A stretch of 64,000 nt of DNA from positions 4,863,849-4,927,848 of the forward strand of contig OU696584.1 in NCBI GenBank assembly GCA_916048095.2, given 5' to 3'. Each line of letters starts with the position of its first letter. The first letter of the stretch is position 1. This document shows positions 51,575 through 61,158 of this stretch, piece by piece. The stretch comes from Sacculina carcini (lineage: Eukaryota > Arthropoda > Thecostraca > Sacculinidae). Position numbers and translations under genes: made by a program. The notes under the pieces were generated by a model. The model was not told the origin of the DNA. It saw only the letters and a program-made list of their open reading frames with translations, and made no database searches.

Positions 51575-52451
51575 GTGTATTTGCTATAGCGCCGGCAAAA
51601 CACAAGCGCGAAAAAGGGAAAACATCAATTGAGATAAAACGACAAATGTAAAGAATATGGGAGAAATGAGCAAGTAAAAGAAAGAGAAGCCACAAAACAA
51701 CCAAAATGGGTAAATAGCAAGCACAAGCACAAAGTGCACAGCTCCAAAAAATCAAGTGGTATATTCAAACAATAAAATCGACAGAGAATTATTACAGAGA
51801 ACATTCACAATAGAATAAATAAAACAGCAAGGAAGGAAAGGAAGCAGTAACTGTGCTCAAGACAGGGAAAAATAAGTAAAAAGGGAGAATAGAAACAATC
51901 ATGAAACGGAGAAATAGTTGAAACAAACTCACAGAGAGGCGAAAGGAGAGAGAGAGTGGGAGACGGGATCAAATGAAATGTCAAAAAGGTACAGGCGAAG
52001 CCGATGGCGGAATGACCGAAATGAAGAGGCGCGGCTGATATGAGAGGGAAGAGAATTATACAAGCGAGTGGCGTAAAAGAAGAGCGATTTAGAGGACCAG
52101 GAAGATTCATTAGATGCACGAGGATAAGCGAGAGGAAGAGGGCGACGAGAGGAGTGTGAGTCAGTGGGAGACAAAAGATTAGCAAGATAAGAAGGTTGGT
52201 GAGGATCATGCAGAAGCTTGTAAATGAGACAGCAAAGGCGAAAATGAATTCGTGGGATGATAGGAAGCCAGTGGAGTTGAAAAAGTAGGTGAGACGTGTG
52301 GCGAGAAAAGGTAGGATGAAAGACAAATCGACAAGATTGGTTGATCACACGCTGAAGGATTAAGAGATGAGAACTAGGAGCACTAAAGTAAAGCGAGTTG
52401 CAGTAGTCTAACCTGGGGAAAATGAGAGTATGAACAAGAGTGATGGCGGAA
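51575..52451 (-). pseudogene. C-terminal part of a CR1-type LINE (LINE-I)
   Basis: On the - strand it begins near 52,450 with LVHTLIFPRLDYCNSLYFSA, then VINQSCRFVFHPTFSRHTSH and WLPIIPRIHFRLCCLIYKLL, then SSWSSKSLFFYATRLYNSLP, ending LFDISFDPVSHSLSPF. The 3' end GGCGCTATAGCAAATACACG is at about 51,580. The 5' truncation point coincides with the first copy of the 87-bp repeat at 52,451. It is open for long stretches with one frame change. Confidence 0.75.
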
Positions 52452-52836
52452 TTGGGCAGCAGGACGCATCAAACAAGAGTGAGTGAAGACAAGTGTTGTG
52501 ACGTTTTGCTGCGCTAAAACTCGCTAAAAGTTTAGCTCAACACACAACTGACTCCGTGGACCCGCAAGCGCCGGCTGCACACTCGGCTGTTGGCGCGAAA
52601 GATGAAGCTGTCGGCTGACGGGCCGTCTGCGCGGCTGCAGCAGCTGTTTCACGGCTCAGCCTTCAGCCGTCAGCCAGAGGCGGCTGCCAATAGCCGGACA
52701 TCGTTGGAGTCGCATCTCAGGCGAATGCAAGAGACAGGCGAGCTGAACGATTGGGCAGCAGGACGCATCAAACAAGAGTGAGTGAAGACAAGTGTTGTGA
52801 CGTTTTGCTGCGCTAAAACTCGCTAAAAGTTTAGCT
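52451..52836 (+). repeat. Exact 87-bp direct repeat (52,451-52,537 and 52,750-52,836)
   Basis: ATTGGGCAGCAGGACGCATC through TAAAAGTTTAGCT is identical in both places, with a 299-bp offset. The right copy spans the end of candidate exon 1, its splice donor and the start of the intron. The left copy directly touches the truncated LINE-I. Confidence 0.95.
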
Positions 52837-53046
52837 AAAATTGCTTGGAGAAATTCCACTAAAACTCATGAAAACAATAAAGAAATTCACTTAATTGTGA
52901 ATTACCATATTTTCGTTTGTGTGGTTTATTTCTCTCTCCTGACTATATGTAGAGTAAATAGAGATGTATTCAATGAAGATGAGGACGACGATGAAATGAT
53001 AGCACTGAAATGCACTCTTGAAAACAAAACTTATAATAAACAATAA
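52602..53046 (+). CDS. Candidate two-exon gene, 89-residue acidic-tailed protein, unidentified
   Basis: Exon 1 (52,602-52,777) starts at an ATG with A at -3 and encodes MKLSADGPSARLQQLF through to ELNDWAAGRIKQ. It is much more GC-rich than its surroundings. A donor AAGA|GTGAGT follows at 52,778. The 175-base intron ends in a pyrimidine stretch TTTATTTCTCTCTCCTGAC and TATATGTAG|A (acceptor at 52,952). Exon 2 (52,953-53,046) keeps the phase and encodes VNRDVFNEDEDDDEMIALKC and about ten more residues to a TAA. AATAAA occurs at 53,035 and 53,042, overlapping the stop. Further 5' exons are possible, because the frame is open back to a TAG at 52,533. I do not recognise the family. It could also be a processed or duplicated gene remnant. 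Confidence 0.4.
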
Positions 53047-53440
53047 ACACTTTGTGGCCTAGCACCAACCACAATTACAAATACACCACCAACACACGAA
53101 CACCACCAACATTCACAACGCTCAAAAAAAGACTTCTTGTAGCTCGCTTCAGCCACACGCACAGGCGTCTCACGTCACAATGTCAAAGTACACCGACCAA
53201 TCAGCACACAGTACTCGAGTCACGTGACAAGCCAAGCCACATGAACCACTCACACACGCAGACATATACACGCACATACACGGTAACTCGCATTCATGGA
53301 AAAGAGCAGGCACATCATTCGCGCACTTGAACATACACATACATACAGACATACAAACACACCTACGCGGTTACACGATCTCATCACACTGTACATACAC
53401 AATACGAATACCTATTACAGTGTGTTTGTGTGTGTATGTA
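53047..53440. other. CA-rich stretch, nothing assigned
   Basis: CACCAACACACGAACACCAC and later ACACACGCAGACATATACAC type low-complexity sequence. No gene signal beyond the 3' end of the candidate gene. Confidence 0.4.
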
Positions 53441-53745
53441 TTCACCGATTTGTTGATACGGGAGGAGAGCTTTTAGGCTCGGACTGTCCCTTCTCGATAT
53501 GCACAATTGTCCAGCTTTGTCTTAAATGTGCCTTAATCTTATCACTATCGAATACTTTTCCCTTTAATTTATTCCATTTATCCACGCATCTATACGGAAA
53601 ACTAAACGTTTTCAAATTACTGCGGCACCTCGTTTTTTCAGTTTTATTTTGTGTCCTCTTCTTCCACTGGATTGTGCATAACTCGATAATATCTGTTCCG
53701 TCTCATCCATTTCCGACATATAATTGAAGACTGATTTGGGTGCCC
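53440..53745 (-). pseudogene. C-terminal fragment of a LINE, left of gypsy-8
   Basis: On the - strand it reads SEMDETEQILSSYAQSSGRR and GHKIKLKKRGAAVI, then with a frame change RLVFRIDAWINGIN. The RGHKxKLxK...FRxxxWN layout is typical of the end of Jockey/RTE-like LINE ORF2 proteins. It abuts the target repeat GCATG of gypsy-8. Confidence 0.55.
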
Positions 53746-53750
53746 GCATG

Positions 53751-54017
53751 TGTAACAACGGCAGAAGAAAAAATATAACAATACGCCAATGCACTCCCAG
53801 GCGGACACACCTGATCACAACCACGGTTATGCACAGACTCACTCACTCAACCACATAAGTCCAGCGTACTAACTAATGACCAAGCAGCGTACGCACACGC
53901 ACACACCGTGACCTTTACACGACCTTGACCACACAACACCCGCACACACACACATACACACATACATACACTGTACTCAACGATAATGCGCAAAACAAAC
54001 GCAGCCACGCTGCCACA
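53751..54017 (-). repeat. 3' LTR of gypsy-8
   Basis: 267 bp, bounded by the target repeat on the left. On the - strand it begins TGTGGCAGCGTGG and ends CGTTGTTACA. Confidence 0.95.
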
Positions 54018-54260
54018 CCTCCCCATGATATACATATCACACAAACCACCATAATGCACAACTGGCCTACATACAACACATTCACGTACACATGAAGCAG
54101 TCGCGATATCGCCCCGGCGGGCGGCGAGCACGCTCACTGCGACGAACACAAGGCAGGCCAAACTCGCCATCAGGAGCTTGGACAGGCGGTCCATCAATGT
54201 CGTCCAAGCCAGTCGACGCATCGGCCACATCAACAGGTGGGCACGGAGACACCAGCAGGG

Positions 54261-55800
54261 CTACGTCCTCGTCTTCGGCTCTATCGCGATTAAGATCAGG
54301 GTCGTCCGCTCGCCGGCATTGTGTCGTGGCCGCAAGTCACGCACGTGGCGGGGTACACCGTCCACATTGACCACTTGGTCGGAAATAATACTGGTGACGT
54401 CGCCAGCACGCGACAGGTCAGTGCAACGTGTGCCACGCTGCCGCACCCACACTTTATCGCCGGCGAGATACGGTGGTGCAGCGCTGCTCTGCGGATTATG
54501 AATGGCCTGCTGTGTTGCACTTGGAAGCTTGCTCTCTGATGTTGCTTGAGCCACACGCACGCAATCACGTAACGGATAGGTATAGACGCCAGCAGCAGGC
54601 GCGAGTGCCGACTCGCGGGGTGTAATGTTGTATAAATGTACAGCCTTGGCAATAGAGCACTGCTTCCTAGCCGCCAGCACTTTAATGGTTCGGTGGTTCC
54701 GCTCCACGATGGCATTGCCGCTCGGCGCATGAGCAGCGCGAAACCGTAGGCTGACGCCCCAGCTGGCTGCGAAAGCGGCAAAATGACGACTGCGGAAGAC
54801 AGTGTCGTTGTCACATAACAGTTCAGCACACCCACCACGCTCAAAAAACACCTGCTGCAACTGCTCAACAGTGGCCGCGGCATCCGGTCTGCGGAGCGGA
54901 CGCCACACACAGAAGCGAGACGGACCGCAATCACCCACCGACAAAAAATCGTGTCGCCCGTAGTGCGTAATGTCGATCGCAAGACGGAACCAGGTTTCTG
55001 ACACGCTAAGTTCACCGTGCCGCCACTTTGTTGGTGCGGGATCCATTGATCGGCACACATCACAACTGCCGACTACTGCCTGAACCTCAGCCCGAGTAAC
55101 GCGCGGAGAAATCTCACGCTTGGCAAAATGGAGCGTACGCCGTACTCCTGGATGACCGGCTTGGCTGTGCACGTCATCTAACTGCTGCCTGGACCATCTA
55201 GTAGCCACCGCAACCACACGATGTTCCGGTTCGGTTGTGGCCTCAGTCACCCACTCACGCGGCACTCTGGTCAGTGCGTCGGCTTTGTTTGCAGCGGTGC
55301 GCACCAAAGTTACGTCCAACTGAAGATCAAACTCATTCACCAGCTGACGGACCACATCTACACGCCGACGGATCAACATCTCGTTACTTGCCTTGGTGCG
55401 CAGCCTCACACGGCCGCTCACCGCGTCACTCAACCAGCGATGCACAGTGGCCGATTCCGTACGCAAGTCAATGCGGCGCATCTGCCACGAAATGGCGAGG
55501 TTGAGCCCGCGAATGGCAGCGTCCAGTTCCGCCATGTTTATATGGCCGCAGTCAGTTTCCTTGCGCAGCCCACTAGCATCTTCTATTACACCGCGGCCAG
55601 GCACCTCCACGGCTACACCGGAGGCCAGAGAACTGGCGTCGCACCACACGATGGCGTGGTCACCACTAACCGACCAGGGGCCTCGAGCCGTATCACTGCG
55701 CGCCACACGCTCAACTACTTGCGAAAGCTGATGCCGCAGCTTGGGGTCTTCTGTGACGTCGTCCCAGCCCAATGTGAGTGCGTTGTACACGCCGCTTGAG
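54261..55800 (-). pseudogene. RNase H and integrase part of gypsy-8 pol (shifted frame)
   Basis: The frame starts to make sense at VYNALTLGWDDVTEDPKLRH. RNase H shows IVWCDASSLASGVAVEVPGR, HINMAELDAAIRGLNLAI and NKADALTRVP. The integrase finger is GHPGVRRTLHFAKREISP to CDVCRS, and the core has LAIDITHYGRHDFLSVGDCG, LLCDNDTVFRSRHFAAFAAS and SGNAIVERNHRTIKVL, the D-D-E set. The tail has GDKVWVRQRG. The frame differs by one base from the RT part, with the change near 55,785-55,800. Otherwise the reading is intact to the end. Confidence 0.85.
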
Positions 55801-57096
55801 CCAAGCGGCTGCGGGGCGCAGCCAGCCACACACAGGCACATGCGCCACTGCACGTCCACACCACGCGAACAGCGACCTGCGTGTGAGCTGTGCGGGCGGC
55901 GCGTCAACCGGCTGGTCCCGATGCCATGCCAGTTCGTGGTCAACGTAGCGCACACGCAGGCCGAGCATTCGAGCCCCAGATTCAGTGGACACCCGCTCGG
56001 GCTGCTTGGACTCAAGCCCGGATGCCTGAAAGTGTGCTATCACCTGCTCAGCTGACACAAGGTCTTCATTTACGAGCAGATCGTCTACGAAGGGAAGTAC
56101 GGCCTTCTCCATGGTAGGATTTTGCGCCAGTACAGCGCACACCACGGCCTGCATTATGGCGGGCGCCACACACAGTCCTAGACCCAGTCGTGTCAGGCAG
56201 TACCGGCGTCCACGCACTACCACCGTCTGGTAAGCCCACAACTTGGGGTCAACGTGCAGTTGCAGGTATGCCCGGCGCAGGTCTACAACAGCTGCATTGG
56301 CACCGTGACGGCGCCACTTACGCAGCTGTTCGGCACAAACCTCTGAGTCGGCGGTGTGCGTGCTTACATGACCATTGAGCTCGCGAAAGTCCATTACAGG
56401 GCGTACTCGATCACGGCCCCTCTGTCGAGCAGACATCAATGGCACCAGACCACGCGCCTCCCCATGTTGGGCTGTATCATGCGGCACCAACCAGCCCTTC
56501 TGTATCCAGGATGATAATTCAGCATCGTACTCTGACCGCGCAGACTTGGGCACGTGGTATTGCACAGTGCGGTTCTGCAGATAACCAGGCCCATCTGCGC
56601 GTGCCCACTTCCACTTCACATGCCACCGACGCAATTTTGGGTAAAAAACGGCCCGATAATCAGGAGCGTCCACACTAATGTCACTGGGTGCTCGCTCTGC
56701 AGCTCCACAAAACCGCACCTCGGATGGGGATCGCACCGCAATTCCGCCCAACGCTTGAATGCCCGGCATGCCCAGAATCACGTCAACGCCCAGAGGAGGA
56801 CGTGACACCACCAAAACTGACAAGTCCACCGTCTGTCCCTGTGGCGACATTACCCGTATTCGCCCTACACCTTCACAACAGAACCGCGTTTCTCCCAGAG
56901 TGGCCAGTGACACCGGCCGTTTCTCCCAGCTGACGCTGCAAGCAGCGTGTACGATGTTATCAGTGCAGCCAGTGTCCACCAGAACACGACACTGCCGCCC
57001 ATCGACGATTAACTGCACAATCGGCAAAGCACCGTTCAATGTCGCGGAAAGGATGCAGGTGCTGACGCGGCCCCTCCGCTGCCGTTTCCCGGACAA
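55711..57096 (-). CDS. Protease and RT part of gypsy-8 pol
   Basis: 461 codons overlapping the gag end in another frame. The protease has RVLVDTGCTDNIVHAA (DTG at 41-43) and LGMPGIQALGGI. RT motifs are YHVPKSARSEYDAELSSWIQ (fingers), RVRPVMDFRELNGHVS, AAVVDLRRAYLQLHVDPKLW, LTRLGLGLCVAPAIMQAVVC and the active-site box FVDD (residue 336; 56,080-56,091). After LRPAAAWLKRR the frame runs into nonsense sequence, because the connection to RNase H continues in another frame. The short ARMLGLRVRYVDHELAWHRD thumb is characteristic of this lineage. Confidence 0.85.
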   Translation of the reverse strand: MSGKRQRRGRVSTCILSATLNGALPIVQLIVDGRQCRVLVDTGCTDNIVHAACSVSWEKRPVSLATLGETRFCCEGVGRIRVMSPQGQTVDLSVLVVSRPPLGVDVILGMPGIQALGGIAVRSPSEVRFCGAAERAPSDISVDAPDYRAVFYPKLRRWHVKWKWARADGPGYLQNRTVQYHVPKSARSEYDAELSSWIQKGWLVPHDTAQHGEARGLVPLMSARQRGRDRVRPVMDFRELNGHVSTHTADSEVCAEQLRKWRRHGANAAVVDLRRAYLQLHVDPKLWAYQTVVVRGRRYCLTRLGLGLCVAPAIMQAVVCAVLAQNPTMEKAVLPFVDDLLVNEDLVSAEQVIAHFQASGLESKQPERVSTESGARMLGLRVRYVDHELAWHRDQPVDAPPAQLTRRSLFAWCGRAVAHVPVCGWLRPAAAWLKRRVQRTHIGLGRRHRRPQAAASAFASS

Positions 57097-57782
57097 GCAT
57101 ATGCCATGTGTCTTGTACTACCGCAAGTCCAGCAGCGACGTCGAGGCCGGGAAACACCAGCACGCGGACGGTCCTGCAAAGCCCCTGCTGTCTGCACCGG
57201 TGCATGTGCAGGCCGACCACACGGACGTGCTAAGGCAGGAGTAGCCACTGCAGCAGCGGCGTTCATGGGCTCGTCGCTGAGAACGGCGCGAGCACGACAG
57301 ACTACGTCCGCCAGGGCCAGGTCTTCGGCTCTGGATCCAGCTCGAATAGTTTGGCGAACGCTATCGGGAAGGCCGGACACAAAAGCGCAAGTCAGCGTTC
57401 CTTCTGGCACCCCACCAAACAGTGTGGACAGGCGACGCAGCTCTGCCAGAAAAACATCCACTGATTCGCCAGTGCGCAAGCGTCGCCCGGAAAAAGCGTC
57501 GTATGCCGCAAATCTGTCTAGCGCAAAAGCAGCATGCAGACGCGACTTGACTGCGTCCCGGCTGTTGCGGCAATCGGCTGGCATCTCAGACCAAACTGCA
57601 AGAGCCCACCCTGTGAGCCGCAGCGGCAGCACGGCAACAGTAGACACTCCTCGCATCTGACACAACATCTCGGCACGTGTCAGCCACTCAACCACGTCAC
57701 CATCGCCGATAAATTCTGGTACTAGACGTGCGTCAAATGCCGATTGGTTCGCCAGTGGGCTGCCGGCAGCCGCAACGCTCAT
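57036..57782 (-). CDS. gag of gypsy-8
   Basis: The start chosen is MSVAAAGSPLANQSAFDARL at 57,782. A frame open further upstream merely runs into the LTR. The capsid-like part reads EFIGDGDVVEWLTRAEMLCQ, LPLRLTGWALAVWSEMPADC and RLRTGESVDVFLAELRRLST, then AFVSGLPDSVRQTIRAGSRA. The nucleic-acid-binding end is RRRCWTCGSTRHMAYACPG, a CCHC-type knuckle. The stop overlaps the start of pol by about 60 bases in a different frame, consistent with frameshift expression. It is open throughout. Confidence 0.85.
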   Translation of the reverse strand: MSVAAAGSPLANQSAFDARLVPEFIGDGDVVEWLTRAEMLCQMRGVSTVAVLPLRLTGWALAVWSEMPADCRNSRDAVKSRLHAAFALDRFAAYDAFSGRRLRTGESVDVFLAELRRLSTLFGGVPEGTLTCAFVSGLPDSVRQTIRAGSRAEDLALADVVCRARAVLSDEPMNAAAAVATPALARPCGRPAHAPVQTAGALQDRPRAGVSRPRRRCWTCGSTRHMAYACPGNGSGGAASAPASFPRH

Positions 57783-57840
57783 CGCCTCGGACTTGGGGCC
57801 GACGGCAGCTTGCAGGACAAAAAATAGAACCGAAATAGCT

Positions 57841-58107
57841 TGTAACAACGGCAGAAGAAAAAATATAACAATACGCCAATGCACTCCCAGGCGGACACAC
57901 CTGATCACAACCACGGTTACGCACAGACTCACTCACTCAACCACATAAGTCCAGCGTACTAACTAATGACCAAGCAGCGTACGCACACGCACACACCGTG
58001 ACCTTTACACGACCTTGACCACACAACACCCGCACACACACACATACACACATACATACACTGTACTCAACGATAATACGCCAAACAAACGCAGCCACGC
58101 TGCCACA
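57841..58107 (-). repeat. 5' LTR of gypsy-8
   Basis: 267 bp, three differences from its partner. The inner edge is followed on the - strand by AGCTATTTCGGTTC. Confidence 0.95.
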
Positions 58108-58112
58108 GCATG

Positions 58113-58505
58113 TCATGTAGGTATAGGTTGAATAGTGTTGGTGCTAAAACGGTGCCGTGAGGGACTCCGTTTGTTATGTTGCGTGTGTGAGATGATTGCC
58201 CGTTGTACCTTACATGGGCGCATCTGCCAGCGCATCTGCCATCTGCCATCTCTTTGTGATATTGTGAAGTCTGGTGTTTAGTATTTTGTTTGTGAGATTG
58301 TGTCGTATAACTCTGTCGAAGGTTTTGCTGATGTCGAGTGTTATGAGTAGTGTTCGGTGTGGTGGTTTTGTTGTGTTTATGTTACCCATCATAGTCTGTG
58401 TGAGTTTTGTGAGCAGTGTGGTTGTAGAGTGCAGTGATCTGAAGCCGCGTTGTGATTGTGAGAGTGGGATTTGTGAATACATGTTGTTGTTGTTATTGCT
58501 TGTAA
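58113..58505 (-). pseudogene. LINE RT fragment, right of gypsy-8 (LINE-F1)
   Basis: On the - strand it reads SQRGFRSLHSTTTLLTKLTQ, then PPHRTLLITLDISKTFDRVI and RHNLTNKIL. After a stretch containing a small duplication (GCATCTGCCA) come RYNGQSSHTRNITNGVPHG and TVLAPTLFNLYLHDM at the gypsy-8 target. GVPQG reads GVPHG. The RT ends at the insertion, and the C-terminal piece on the other side (53,440-53,745) does not directly continue the YADD region, so a deletion probably preceded or accompanied the insertion. Confidence 0.7.
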
Positions 58506-58509
58506 CACG

Positions 58510-59335
58510 TTCAGTGATTGTCGCTATTCCCACTATAATGTATACCTCTGTTATATAGTCACGCTTTCTTGTGTATGTAAAAATTCGAGCACAAAAATTC
58601 AATATTTTCTGTAGCTTGTGTTGATGTTCAGAGCACGCGGCCCCACATACACTTATAAAATATGTTAAAATCGACGTGATGAAAGCCTTGATCAGCGATC
58701 TGTTAATGTGCATGATCAATGTTGCTAACGATTTGTGTGCCAGATTGTCGATATGCTGCTTAAAATCCAAATGCTTGTCTATTGTCACGTAATTTCATAG
58801 AATTTTGCACTGCAAAATTGGTTCCCATGAATTTTATTATTATTTCCGGAAAATTTGACAATATATAGTTTGTGCCTGCTAGTAGAACTTGTGTTTTTCA
58901 GGATTTATTTTCATCTTGTTAGAAGAGAAATAGTCATACGCGTGCTGCAGTTTTCGCTCGAGACTTTCTACATTGATCCTCAATTCAATTCGGCTCGAAG
59001 TAAGTATAAAAGTCGTGTCGTCAGCATATTGTAATCTGTAGATGCGTGTGGTCGTCTGAAATGTGCCATGCTAAGTTGTTGGAGAATATCAAAAACAATG
59101 TACAGCTCAAACTACCTCCCTGAAATATCGACATGTTCGGCGTGGTCGGCTTGGTGTTAGACAAACGGTAACCACCTGCAGTAGCTGCTGTCTTCACCTG
59201 TTGTATGTGTCCGCTTAAATGATTCTTGAATCATCGCTCATCAATGTTTCACGCTGACATTTTTCCAGCAGCAAGTTATGGACGACTATGTCGAAAATTG
59301 TTGTCAAATCGATCGATGTTAAAATGGTGACTGTC
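58510..59335 (-). pseudogene. Second LINE fragment with YADD and C-terminal domain (LINE-F2)
   Basis: 59,335-59,215 reads LTSIDLTTIFDIVVHNLLLE. About 59,040-58,850 reads LQYADDTTFILTSSRIELRI and KLQHAYDYFSSNKMKINPEK. 58,788-58,510 reads MTIDKHLDFKQHIDNLAHKS and SILTYFISVCGAACSEHQHK. These are successive parts of one RT and its C-terminal domain, broken by stops. They sit upstream of an earlier RT block (LINE-F1), so two truncated LINEs are joined head to tail. Confidence 0.7.
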
Positions 59336-59438
59336 CTGTCTTGTATCGCACTATATATCGAGTGTGTTACATTGATAGTGCATTGAAGGCAGCAGTGACA
59401 CACATGTGTTTGTTGAGTGCTGGTCGCTTTGCACACAT

Positions 59439-59444
59439 ACACAC

Positions 59445-59492
<48 letters not shown>
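59439..59492. repeat. (CA)n microsatellite
   Basis: Nearly perfect CA repeat. His-Thr and Cys-Val ORFs over it are artefacts. Confidence 0.95.
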
Positions 59493-59496
<4 letters not shown>

Positions 59497-59685
59497 ATAC
59501 ACACCCGCCTCACCAATATCCAGCTCGTACACACTGCAGCCGGTTTAAGCCGGATATTTCTGGATATGCCGTCGCGAGTGGGCGAAAACAAGCAGCGGCA
59601 AGCAGCATGCACGCTGCACGTGACAGAGGCGATTCCAAAAGTCCGACACATACACACACACACGAAGCATTAACCATACCGTGTA

Positions 59686-59941
59686 TGTAAAGTAAAGTAA
59701 ATTGCATTTATTGCTCATCCATCAAGATATACATCATCAGGCTTTTCAGTACAATATGAACATTCACACGCTCACACACACACACACCCAAACCACCCAT
59801 GATTAACTACATATGTATGCACATTCACAACATCATCATATATACATACATACACAACATATACACATATATCATAACTCAAAAGGTTTGTGTGAATGAA
59901 ATTTTCGTGTTGTGTTCGTGACAAAGTGTGTTTTCATGTAA

Positions 59942-59945
<4 letters not shown>
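59686..59945 (-). repeat. LINE 3' end with (TTTAC)n tail
   Basis: On the - strand it ends GATGGATGAGCAATAAATGC, then AATTTACTTTACTTTAC. The upstream part is TG-rich like other LINE 3' UTRs here. No coding sequence remains. Confidence 0.55.

Positions 59946-60028
<83 letters not shown>
59946..60028. repeat. (TA)n microsatellite left of PLE-2
   Basis: About 80 bases of TA repeat directly abutting the inverted tail of the Penelope-like copy. Confidence 0.95.
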
Positions 60029-60031
<3 letters not shown>

Positions 60032-60071
60032 AAAAAAGTATACTTCATCGGGCACAATTATTCATGTATTA

Positions 60072-60108
60072 GTACGACGTTTCGCCTCAACAAGGCTTTA
60101 TCAAGTAC
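60072..60108 (-). ncRNA. Hammerhead-like motif in the inverted tail of PLE-2
   Basis: Exact reverse complement of the motif at 61,037-61,073, so a transcript through PLE-2 would carry it in antisense. Confidence 0.5.
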
Positions 60109-60446
60109 TGTTTTATAAAATACATCAAAAAGACGAGCCAAGAACACAACATATTTAGTAGATAAAAATGAATATATACATTAAGACACGCGTATATGAT
60201 TTCCACACACTTTTAAGTAAATAATATATAACTAACAATCGACAATTACATGCAATAAATATTACCATTAAATCAGAATTTGCAATTAAGTTCAATTCAA
60301 TTACAGCCGTTCATGATGCAGCTGGAGTTATTTTCTTGAATGTATGCTGCCTCTGCATATCTTCTAGTAGCATCGTCTAATATATAAAAAAACCATATTT
60401 TCCCACCCGTATTTTCACACCCGTATTTTCCCTAGGGAAAATACGG

Positions 60447-60872
60447 GTGTGGTTCGACCCGGGTCGACCGCTGAAGCGGATTTTCGCTCCACCAAGAGAG
60501 CGTTTCAGGTGCGCACCACAATGTGATACCTGTGCCACATCCATGAGTCCCGACAGAAAACTATGTTGGAGGAAAAATGTCATATATAAGATAGTGTGCA
60601 CGGTATGTGGAAAAACCTACATTGGTGAGACCTCGCGACCAGTACGTGTGAGGATCCTGGAACACTCCAACTATAAGCTGGGAGGTCCAATTATAAAGCA
60701 TTTTATGGAAGAGCATAACAAAATGGAAGTATCGATAAAGTGGACAGTTATACACAGCGGAATATTAGACGATGCTACTAGAAGATATGCAGAGGCAGCA
60801 TACATTCAAGAAAATGACTCCAGCTGCATCATGAACGGCTGCAAAGGAATTGAACATAATTGCAAATTCTGA
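60447..60872 (+). pseudogene. PLE-2 GIY-YIG endonuclease domain (5'-truncated)
   Basis: 141 open codons: MWFDPGRPLKRIFAPPRERF with Cys pairs (RCAPQCDTCATSM), then NVIYKIVCTVCGKTYIGETS (the GIY-YIG core reads VYK/YIG style as IYKI...YIGET), RPVRVRILEHSN, LDDATRRYAEAAYIQEND and a short Cys-containing end. Unlike PLE-1, the linker is in frame. The RT is missing, so this domain alone cannot mobilise. The start at 60,447 lies within the palindrome and is not a natural start. Confidence 0.8.
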
Positions 60873-61036
60873 TTTAATGGTTATATTTATTGCATGTAAT
60901 TGTCGATTGTTAGTTATATATTATTTACTTAAAAGTGTGTCAAAATCATATACGCGTGTCTTAATGTTTATATTCATTTTTATCTACTAAATATGTTGTG
61001 TTCTTGGCTCGTCTTTTTGATGTATTATATAAAACA

Positions 61037-61073
61037 GTACTTGATAAAGCCTTGTTGAGGCGAAACGTCGTAC
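61037..61073 (+). ncRNA. Hammerhead-like motif in PLE-2, direct copy
   Basis: Identical to the 37-base motif at 41,581-41,617, with the UUGAUAA core and GAAA. Confidence 0.5.
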
Positions 61074-61158
61074 TAATACAAAAATAAGTGTGCCCGATGA
61101 AGTATACTTTTTTCATCATATAACATTACCGGGTGCGTGAGTGCAACTTCTTTATGCG

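Larger units (their letters stand above)
53751..58107 (-). mobile_element. Complete Ty3/gypsy-type element (gypsy-8)
   Basis: Two 267-bp LTRs (TGTAACAACG to GCTGCCACA on the + strand) differ at three positions. The target repeat GCATG is at 53,746-53,750 and 58,108-58,112. Gag and pol read on the - strand in the order gag, protease, RT, RNase H, integrase. The pol is GC-rich and unlike the other gypsy elements here. The sequence after the 5' LTR, AGCTATTTCGGTTC, does not start with the usual TGG. A frame change between RT and RNase H is the only obvious lesion. Confidence 0.93.
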
